Shown here piece by piece: positions 58,518-64,000 of a stretch of DNA of 64,000 nucleotides. Every line of letters begins with the position of its first letter. Positions within the stretch are counted from its first letter, which is position 1. The stretch comes from Claveliimonas intestinigallinarum. Its GTDB lineage: Bacteria; Bacillota; Clostridia; Lachnospirales; Lachnospiraceae. The translations under genes were made by a program, and so were the position numbers. The stretch is taken from positions 17,043-81,042 of the forward strand of contig DXED01000013.1 of the NCBI GenBank assembly GCA_019115145.1, given 5' to 3'. The notes below the pieces were generated by a model, which was given only the letters and a program-made list of their open reading frames with translations, did no database searches and was not told the DNA's origin.

Positions 58518-59195
58518 TGTCACAGAGATCTTTCCTCCGTGGGCCCGGACTGTCCGGTCCGCAACGGCGAGGCCCAGCCCGGTGCCTCCTTTTTTGAAGG
58601 TGACAAAGGGCTCAAAGATATGATCCAACTGTTCCTGACCGATGCCGCAGCCGGTATCCCGGATGGCGACGACAATTTCAGATGAAGAACAGGCTGCATC
58701 CAGACGGATAGAGCCTTTTCCGTCAATAGACTCCCGCGCGTTTCGAAGAAGGTTTAAGAAGACCTCTCTTAATTTGACCCGATCCCCCCTGAAAGAGGGA
58801 AGATCCGGCGCCAGCCGGGAAGTGAACTCAACGGGGCTCTCGGCGCAGGAGGCGGCAAAGGAGAGAACAATCTGTTCCATAAAAGAGCGGAAGGAAAATT
58901 CTGTCAGAAAGAGTGAGCGGCTGTGGTTCAGAGAAGACAGATCTGTCAGGAGCTGCTGCATATATTCTACATCCTCCCGCATGGATACCCAGTACCGGTC
59001 TGATGCAATCCCGGGATGCCGGGATTCCAGAAGCTGGAGGGTGCTGTATACAAGAGTCAGAGGATTCCGGATCTCATGGCTGATGGTGGACAGCGACTCC
59101 TCATGGGAAGCCAGAAGCTTCTCGATGAGGGCGCGGTTCTCCGGGGATTTTGCCATAAGCTGCTGTAATTTGTCGTAATCTGTACTTGTAAACAT
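58470..59195 (-). CDS. Orphan soluble histidine kinase
   Basis: Start at 59195 (MFTSTDYDKLQQLMAKSPEN) with AGGCGG upstream. The 241-residue protein has no membrane segment or PAS domain: a short N terminus, a HisKA helix with STISHEIRNPLTL (His40), N box LRNARESI, G1 DTGCGIG, F box FEPFVTFKKGG and G2 GTGLGLAV. There is no adjacent response regulator. Such kinases in spore-formers often feed Spo0A, but this is only an inference. Confidence 0.88.
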   Translation of the reverse strand: MFTSTDYDKLQQLMAKSPENRALIEKLLASHEESLSTISHEIRNPLTLVYSTLQLLESRHPGIASDRYWVSMREDVEYMQQLLTDLSSLNHSRSLFLTEFSFRSFMEQIVLSFAASCAESPVEFTSRLAPDLPSFRGDRVKLREVFLNLLRNARESIDGKGSIRLDAACSSSEIVVAIRDTGCGIGQEQLDHIFEPFVTFKKGGTGLGLAVADRTVRAHGGKISVTSAVNAGTEFRVSLPV

Positions 59196-59285
59196 AGGTT
59201 TATTACCGCCTTTCTGAAGTAAAAGTTTAGCATCGGCGGTTAAAATATTCAATCACAATTTTAGGAAAGAAAGAGGGAAAAGAAG

Positions 59286-59705
59286 ATGAGAGATGACAAC
59301 TGTATTTTCTGCAAAATAGCAAACGGAGAAATTCCGTCAGCGACAATCTATGAGGACGATGATTTCCGGGCAATCCTGGATCTTGGCCCGGCGTCAAAGG
59401 GACATGCGCTGCTTCTCCCGAAGGAGCACTATGCGGATCTCTATGCCCTGCCGGATGAGACAGCGGCAAAGGTGCTTCCAACAGCCAAGAAGATCGTATC
59501 CCGCATGAAGGACGTGCTGGGCTGTGACGGCTACAATCTGGTGCAGAACAATGGAGAGTGCGCGGGGCAGACAGTCTTCCACTTCCATCTGCACATGATC
59601 CCCCGCTATAAGGATGACGAGGTTGGGCTTGGCTGGAAGATGGGCGAGCTCAGCGATGCGGACAGAGATGAAATCCTGGCAAAATTGAGAGAAGGCCAGC
59701 AGTAA
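59286..59705 (+). CDS. HIT-family nucleotide hydrolase/transferase
   Basis: The 139-residue protein has the HIT triad FHFHLHMIP (His99, His101, His103) and the N-terminal CIFCKIANGEIPS with two Cys of a zinc site. It is of the Hint/HinT type that hydrolyses adenosine phosphoramidates. It is divergent from the histidine kinase gene and 21 bp before a sigma-factor gene. Confidence 0.94.
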   Translation: MRDDNCIFCKIANGEIPSATIYEDDDFRAILDLGPASKGHALLLPKEHYADLYALPDETAAKVLPTAKKIVSRMKDVLGCDGYNLVQNNGECAGQTVFHFHLHMIPRYKDDEVGLGWKMGELSDADRDEILAKLREGQQ

Positions 59706-59726
59706 TCCGGAAAAGAAAAACTGAAG

Positions 59727-60296
59727 ATGAAGGAAAATGATGTGGGAATTGAGTTCATAGGCAGACAGGGATTCGATGCTGTTTACGAAAAGTACAAGAA
59801 CCTCATTTTCCAGACGGCGTTTCTGTACATAAAAGAGTGGTACGCGGCAGAAGATATCATGCAGGAAACCTTTCTGCGGTACTACATTTACATGGAACAC
59901 ACGAGAGTGGAGAACACAAAATACTGGCTTCTCACCACTGCAAAGAATATTACGCTGAATTATATCAGAGATAACAGCCGCAGTACTGTCCTCGACATGG
60001 AGGATGAAGAGGAGGGAGTATATGGTTCTGTGGAAGGCGGCGAGGAAATCTTCTTTGACAAGCTGTGGAGGAAAGAAGTGCTTGAGGCCGCTGACACCAT
60101 CCTGGATGCGCTTTACCGCAAGAACAGAAGATGGTATGACGCGGTTACCCTTGTGTATTGTATGGAGAAACCTCAGAAGGAAGTCGCTGCGTGTATGGAT
60201 ATGAGTCTGGAAAGTCTGCAGAGTATGCTGTATAGAGCAAGAAACTGGATAAAGAAAAATTACAGAGAAGAATTTGACCACATCCATGAAGCATAA
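59727..60296 (+). CDS. Sigma-70 family (ECF-like) RNA polymerase sigma factor
   Basis: The 189-residue protein has region 2 (FDAVYEKYKNLIFQTAFLYI, then EDIMQETFLRYYIYMEH) and region 4 (VTLVYCMEKPQKEVAACMDM, ESLQSMLYRARNWIKK). The anti-sigma gene usually found directly downstream is absent; a membrane protein of that shape lies at 61.5 kb beyond murG. It ends at a bidirectional terminator. The signal is unknown. Confidence 0.9.
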   Translation: MKENDVGIEFIGRQGFDAVYEKYKNLIFQTAFLYIKEWYAAEDIMQETFLRYYIYMEHTRVENTKYWLLTTAKNITLNYIRDNSRSTVLDMEDEEEGVYGSVEGGEEIFFDKLWRKEVLEAADTILDALYRKNRRWYDAVTLVYCMEKPQKEVAACMDMSLESLQSMLYRARNWIKKNYREEFDHIHEA

Positions 60297-60326
60297 AAAC
60301 AGGTGTCGTTCTGACACCTGTTTTTT
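60296..60326. terminator. Bidirectional terminator between sigma factor and murG
   Basis: AAAACAGGTGTC and GACACCTGTTTT form a perfect 12-bp stem with loop GTTCT, with A and T tracts on each side. Confidence 0.92.
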
Positions 60327-60338
60327 AAGGATGCGCGT

Positions 60339-61406
60339 CTATTCATTGACAGCAGACTCGATCAAATCAATAATAGTATCAATAGAATTCTGCTGATGGG
60401 ATTTGGACATGGCTTCAATGTACTGCTGTCTGTTCTTGTAGAGAGTATGGACGCAGGAGAGGAATTTTTCGTTTGTAATGTCTTCTTCCTCCAATACCAT
60501 GCTGAAGCCCTGGCGTTCAAAGGAGCGGGCGTTCAGGATCTGGTCGCCACGGCTCGCATTTGCGGAGAGGGGGATCAGCAGGTTCGGCTTGTGCAGTGCG
60601 AGAAGCTCACAGATGGCATTGGCTCCCGCCCTGGAAATGACGATGTCTGTCAGGGCAAAGAGGTCTTTCAGTTCATCCTTGATGTATTCATATTGGACAT
60701 AGCCGTTCAGATTGTTTAGGGTGGGGTCAAGCTTGCCTCTGCCGCACAGGTGGATGATCTGAAAATCCTTCAGAAGCTCCGGGAGATTGCTCCGCACCGC
60801 ATTGTTCACAGCTACAGCTCCCAGGCTTCCGCCGATTACGAGAATGACCGGCTTATCAGACGTAAAGCCCGTGAAACTCCTTGCTTTTTCAGCATCTCCC
60901 TCAAGAAGCTCCTGGCGGATGGGGGATCCGGTCAGAACAGCCTTGTCGGCAGGAAGAAGATCCAATGTCTCCGGGAAATTGCAGCACACCTTCACTGCGG
61001 AAGGTATGGAAAGCTTGTTGGCAAGTCCGGGCGTCATGTCGGACTCGTGGATAATCACGGGGACTTTACACTGTTTCCCTGCCACGACCACCGGGACAGA
61101 CACAAATCCTCCCTTGGAGAAGATCACATCCGGTTTGAGAAGCCTGATCAGCTTTTTCGCTTCGCCAAAGCCCTTCAGCACCCGGAAAGGATCTGTAAAG
61201 TTCTGGACGCTGAAGTAGCGGCGCAGTTTTCCGGAGGAGATCCCGTGGTAAGGAATTCCGAACTGTTCGATCAGCTCCTTCTCAATGCCATTGTAGGAGC
61301 CGATGTAGTGAATATCATATTGTAACTCCCGCAGCCGGGGAAGCAGTGCGATATTCGGGGTGACGTGGCCCGCAGTACCGCCGCCAGTTAAAATAATACG
61401 TTTCAT
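60339..61406 (-). CDS. murG: UDP-N-acetylglucosamine--lipid II transferase MurG
   Basis: The 355-residue GT28 enzyme starts MKRIILTGGGTAGHVTPNIA, with the glycine-rich G loop. It has SKGGFVSVPVVVAG and IIHESDMTPGLANK, and the donor site VIGGSLGAVAVNN and VISRAGANAICELLALHKP. It adds GlcNAc to lipid I at the cytoplasmic membrane. It is a single gene outside any division/cell-wall cluster, so a second copy may exist elsewhere. Confidence 0.95.
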   Translation of the reverse strand: MKRIILTGGGTAGHVTPNIALLPRLRELQYDIHYIGSYNGIEKELIEQFGIPYHGISSGKLRRYFSVQNFTDPFRVLKGFGEAKKLIRLLKPDVIFSKGGFVSVPVVVAGKQCKVPVIIHESDMTPGLANKLSIPSAVKVCCNFPETLDLLPADKAVLTGSPIRQELLEGDAEKARSFTGFTSDKPVILVIGGSLGAVAVNNAVRSNLPELLKDFQIIHLCGRGKLDPTLNNLNGYVQYEYIKDELKDLFALTDIVISRAGANAICELLALHKPNLLIPLSANASRGDQILNARSFERQGFSMVLEEEDITNEKFLSCVHTLYKNRQQYIEAMSKSHQQNSIDTIIDLIESAVNE

Positions 61407-61520
61407 GATATCTGTATTCCTCCGATTTTAATTTCTATTAACAATTGTAAACGTAAGTACGTCGGGGGTCAAGGAAAAGTAGCAATCACAGTACGAAAGA
61501 AATAGTCAGAGAGGTGGCCG

Positions 61521-62432
61521 ATGAGAGAATATTCTAATAATGAACAGTCCTGCGAGGAGCAGAGAGAGGAAGAGCAGTTCAAGGCTCTCCTGGAAAAGCA
61601 GATGCGCAGAGAAGCTGAGCAGATTGAAGAGGAACTGGAAAATAATCCCGAGATTGCCGGGCTGTCCCCTGACGACAGCGCTAAGGATAAGCTGTACGAA
61701 AAAATAGAGGAGTATGAGCGGCAGCAGGCTGTGCGCAGACTGTCTCCGGAGGATCTGGAGGCGCTGCGTCTTGGGCGGCAGATCCAGAAGGAGAAGGCCC
61801 TGGAGAGGAAAAACACAGTCGATTCCAAATCCGGATCCAGGCATGGGAAAAAGCGCTTCTTCAAGCGCCTGGCCGGTGTTGCGGCAGTGTTCGTCATTGT
61901 GGCTGCTGTGGGGATCACAGGTGTCGGCGGACCGGATAGGGTGATGGAGGTGCTGCAGCAGGTGGTGGGGAGCAGGGAGATGACGCAGGTGGAGTCTGAT
62001 GATAACGAAACCTTAAAGTCAGGTGAAAGCAGCGAAGAGAAAGCTTATCAAGAAATAAAGGATCAACTAGGAATTGATCCAGTTAGATTGGTGAATAGTT
62101 CTACAGAGATAGAGTTTGTTTCAGCAGAGATTGATGGACAACTGGGGACAGCGTTACTACTATATCGGAAGAACGAAGAAATAGTTTCTTATGTAATTAG
62201 TTGTGCGCAAACAGATGAAGTGTGGGGGTTTGATGTTGAGGATATATTATTAAACGAATACCCATATAGCTTGGAAAAAGTAAAGGTTTCAATAAAAGAA
62301 TATAAATTTAGAGAAACAGAAGAAAATAAATATGTTTCAAGCTTTGACTATAAAGATGTTCATTATCAACTTACGGGTATCATGACAAAAAAAGAAATGG
62401 AAGAAATTTTAAATAATTTGCATTTTTTGTAA
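61521..62432 (+). CDS. Single-span membrane protein with DUF4367-like C terminus (possible anti-sigma)
   Basis: The 303-residue protein has a charged helical cytoplasmic region (about 1-110: EEEQFKALLEKQMRREAEQI, EEYERQQAVRRLSPEDLEAL), one membrane helix (about 118-138) and an outer domain ending VHYQLTGIMTKKEMEEIL, like DUF4367. The bases change from GC-rich to AT-rich near 62035, within the gene, so it seems recombinant. The layout resembles anti-sigma or sensor proteins, but no zinc-finger motif is present. Confidence 0.65.
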   Translation: MREYSNNEQSCEEQREEEQFKALLEKQMRREAEQIEEELENNPEIAGLSPDDSAKDKLYEKIEEYERQQAVRRLSPEDLEALRLGRQIQKEKALERKNTVDSKSGSRHGKKRFFKRLAGVAAVFVIVAAVGITGVGGPDRVMEVLQQVVGSREMTQVESDDNETLKSGESSEEKAYQEIKDQLGIDPVRLVNSSTEIEFVSAEIDGQLGTALLLYRKNEEIVSYVISCAQTDEVWGFDVEDILLNEYPYSLEKVKVSIKEYKFRETEENKYVSSFDYKDVHYQLTGIMTKKEMEEILNNLHFL

Positions 62433-62511
62433 AAAAGCCGTCAGTTTTTGCGAAGTTATGTGTCTTATTATACGGAAAGAAAAGCAGAACAAGGAAAAGG
62501 AGGGACATTTT

Positions 62512-63003
62512 TTGAAAAAGAGACTGATATCTGTATGCTTCGCAGCTATGTTGATGATGGGCCTTACAATAATGGCAGAATTCCCAACAAATGCAAATGA
62601 AAGCAAGCCTATGTTAGACGGCTCATACCTGACATGCGAAGATGAATCTACAGGTATTGCGGGCGCAGTGACCAGAGGTGTGGATCTGCAGGCAGGGTAT
62701 TCCAAGCTTAGGGATATAGGCAATGGAAAAATCTATGCAGGTGGAACGACTATTGCACAGCATGAAGTGGAATCTGTTCAAGTAACTGTTATGGTGGAAA
62801 GAGCGAAAGATGAAAACGATACCTGGCATTATGTCGATACCTGGCACAAAGAGAATACAAACACTTATGCTGTTAGCACAAGCAAGATGCTGGAAGTAGA
62901 AGGTGATTGGTATTACAGAGTTCGCTGTATCCATTCGGCAGGGAATGACATGAGTAGTTCTTACACTAATGGCCTTTATATTGAAGTGTCCGAAGAAGAC
63001 TAA
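62512..63003 (+). CDS. Small secreted protein (DUF6147-like)
   Basis: TTG 62512 follows AAGGAGGG at 7 nt; a longer reading from 62458 has no site. The 163-residue product has a signal peptide (KKRLISVCFAAMLMMGLTIM) and a mature domain with RGVDLQAGYSKLRDIGNGKI, AGGTTIAQHEVESVQVTVMV and WYYRVRCIHSAGN. It resembles the DUF6147 family, secreted by Clostridia. It lies in the AT-rich island. The function is unknown. Confidence 0.72.
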   Translation: MKKRLISVCFAAMLMMGLTIMAEFPTNANESKPMLDGSYLTCEDESTGIAGAVTRGVDLQAGYSKLRDIGNGKIYAGGTTIAQHEVESVQVTVMVERAKDENDTWHYVDTWHKENTNTYAVSTSKMLEVEGDWYYRVRCIHSAGNDMSSSYTNGLYIEVSEED

Positions 63004-63092
63004 AAAACAAAAAGAAATAATTAAAAAACCAAGCCAAGAGAACATTTTAAAATCGATCGTTTGATCGAAAAGCCCAAATGGGCACCAAACCA

Positions 63093-63243
63093 TCCCGCCG
63101 AGCTGCTGTATCTGCTGCTTCGTGGCGCACCTGGAAACAATAATCAAATAACAATTTATTTTTTCCTTACATTGAGAAGCCGTCATACAGGCCCGAAAGG
63201 GCTAAAGACGTCGTGAGGCAGCAGATACAGCAACTTGGCGGGA
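63093..63243. repeat. Imperfect 26-bp inverted repeat flanking 99 bp
   Basis: Arms 63093-63118 and 63218-63243 match as reverse complements at 24 of 26 positions (shared core TGCTGTATCTGCTGC). Small hairpins sit nearby (GCCC-AAAT-GGGC at 63072-63083, GCCC-GAAA-GGGC at 63191-63202). The stretch 63004-63280 has no gene. Confidence 0.6.
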
Positions 63244-63280
63244 CATAAGAGAACGCACACAAAAAAGAAAAAACTAAACG

Positions 63281-63328
63281 AAAGAGAGGGCGCTGCCACA
63301 AGTAAGAGTGGCGGCGGGCCCTCTCTTT
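63281..63328 (-). terminator. Terminator of TSCPD gene
   Basis: AAAGAGAGGG at 63281-63290 and CCCTCTCTTT at 63319-63328 close a long stem with inner GCCAC/GTGGC. A long T-rich run follows on the minus strand. Confidence 0.85.
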
Positions 63329-63347
63329 CCAATTTAGTGCTTTCGCA

Positions 63348-63599
63348 TTAGTTCTCCTGTGCCTTTGCCATGCGGAGAGCCTTGGCAAGCTGGTCTGGAC
63401 AGGATGTGGGTTTGAAGCCGCACTGGATGCCCTCGATGCGGGAGATGGCCTCGTCCACATTCATGCCCTCCACAAGCCGGGCAACTCCCTGGGTGTTTCC
63501 GGCGCATCCGCCTACAAATTCTACGGATTTGATGGTGTCGCCGTCCAGCTCTACATTGATGAGCTGTGAACAGACGCCCTGTGGTCTGAACTGTATCAT
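63348..63599 (-). CDS. TSCPD-domain protein
   Basis: The 83-residue protein ends with the name motif PTSCPDQLAKAL and has RPQGVCSQLINVELDGDTIK and FVGGCAGNTQGVARLVEGM. Stand-alone TSCPD proteins correspond to the zinc-binding C-terminal piece of class II ribonucleotide reductases and are common in Clostridia. GGAGGTTTC precedes the start. The role is unproven; a reductase accessory or metal protein is possible. Confidence 0.88.
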   Translation of the reverse strand: MIQFRPQGVCSQLINVELDGDTIKSVEFVGGCAGNTQGVARLVEGMNVDEAISRIEGIQCGFKPTSCPDQLAKALRMAKAQEN

Positions 63600-63747
63600 A
63601 ATAGAAACCTCCTTATCCTTTGTACTCCCTGCACAGAAATTTGTACAGAGGAGATGATGTCTTTCGTCGAAGGAATTATATCAAAAAGACAGATTGAAAT
63701 CAACGGCTGGGTCAGAGCCTGGCCATTCGTTCATCCAGGTGTTCAGG

Positions 63748-64000
63748 TCAGATCCCATATTTCTGATAAAGCTCCTCTCTGTACGCAGAGTCGGATGCAG
63801 CCTTTATGATCTGATCTTCTTTTTTCTCTTTGTTTAGAATAAGGATCAGCTTGCTGTAGCGGTCAGATGCCTGCTGCCTTCCAATCCGCGTCCACTCCTC
63901 GCGCCCTTTCTCTATGGCGTCATCCCATATCATCTGTCCAAGTTTTGTCATGGCAATCGCCTCCTTTATTGCTTCCAGGTCATCGTCCTTCAAAAATTTC
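63748..64000 (-). CDS. C-terminal part of an Rpn/PD-(D/E)XK transposase-like nuclease (cut by window edge)
   Basis: The frame runs from the right window edge to TGA at 63748, so it is partial. The visible 84 residues are helical and charged: LEAIKEAIAMTKLGQMIWDD, then GREEWTRIGRQQASDRYSKL and ending YREELYQKYGI. This tail is typical of Rpn-family (recombination-promoting nuclease, former transposase_31-like) proteins in Clostridia. The catalytic part is outside the window. It suggests a mobile or recombination-prone segment at the right end. Confidence 0.65.
   Translation of the reverse strand, partial: KFLKDDDLEAIKEAIAMTKLGQMIWDDAIEKGREEWTRIGRQQASDRYSKLILILNKEKKEDQIIKAASDSAYREELYQKYGI

Noticed and set aside
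1..64000. CRISPR arrays, rRNA operons, complete insertion sequences or prophage genes
   Set aside because: I looked for regular spaced repeats, rRNA segments and transposase or phage genes and saw none except the partial Rpn-type gene at the right edge.

Overview
This window is the replication-origin region of a Gram-positive, low-to-mid GC Clostridia chromosome, most likely a spore-forming member of the Lachnospiraceae. The gene order gyrB-recF-S4-dnaN-dnaA | oriC | rpmH-rnpA-yidD-yidC-jag-mnmE-mnmG-rsmG-parS-parA-parB is the classic Firmicutes origin layout. Sporulation genes (spoIID, a SpoIIQ-like gene, cwlD, bofA, a GH18 cortex-hydrolase-like gene), reverse rubrerythrin and PerR for an anaerobic life, an ileS T-box, and DUF families common in Lachnospiraceae support this. 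The species is not resolvable from the sequence alone.

Layout. 1-4.5 kb: replication genes on the minus strand. 4.5-4.9 kb: oriC with DnaA boxes on both sides of dnaA. 4.9-11.9 kb: plus-strand ribosome, membrane-insertion and tRNA-modification operon. 11.9-17.6 kb: an alpha/beta-hydrolase-fold protein with a degenerate active site, three perfect parS sites, parA-parB, a DUF4446-like gene, serS and a DUF3881-like gene. 17.7-22.3 kb: tRNA-Arg(CCU), pyridoxal kinase, a rubredoxin-glutamate-synthase-like fusion and phosphohexomutase. 22.4-26.7 kb: an accessory-looking module made of a Crp-family regulator, a DUF3100 membrane protein, a second small membrane protein, a Trz/Atz-type amidohydrolase and a TauE/SafE permease. 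26.8-38.1 kb: a D,D-carboxypeptidase, T-box-controlled ileS, glycogen phosphorylase, the spoIID/spoIIQ-like pair, a GIY-YIG protein, TrhA and an ECF S component. 38.2-41.1 kb: rubrerythrin, reverse rubrerythrin, perR and an NlpC/P60 hydrolase. 41.1-48.7 kb: a remote DnaA-box array, DUF1858, mecA, a GH18 protein, cwlD, ywlC, upp, dCMP deaminase and DUF2508. 48.8-57.8 kb: bofA and a complete Tad/Flp-type pilus operon (tadZ, tadA, tadB, tadC, a 58-residue Flp pilin, a DUF5702-like protein, two TadE-like pseudopilins, an A24 prepilin peptidase and a DUF6382-like protein). 57.9-64 kb: rhomboid, an orphan histidine kinase, HIT, a sigma factor, murG, a probably chimeric membrane protein, a secreted DUF6147-like protein, a TSCPD protein and a partial Rpn-type gene.

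The strongest hunting results are as follows. A perfect 25-bp inverted repeat with a 116-bp spacer encloses the ribosome binding site and start codon of the first TadE-like gene and leaves an open frame in either orientation, so it is a candidate phase-variation switch of the Tad pilus. A remote head-to-tail DnaA-box array lies near 41.4 kb, and a second cluster lies near 36.3 kb. A DUF3100/amidohydrolase uptake-and-conversion module has a divergent regulator. A 14-mer is shared between the pdxK and ECF S-component upstream regions and suggests a vitamin B6 regulon. A glgP terminator hairpin buries the spoIID ribosome binding site.
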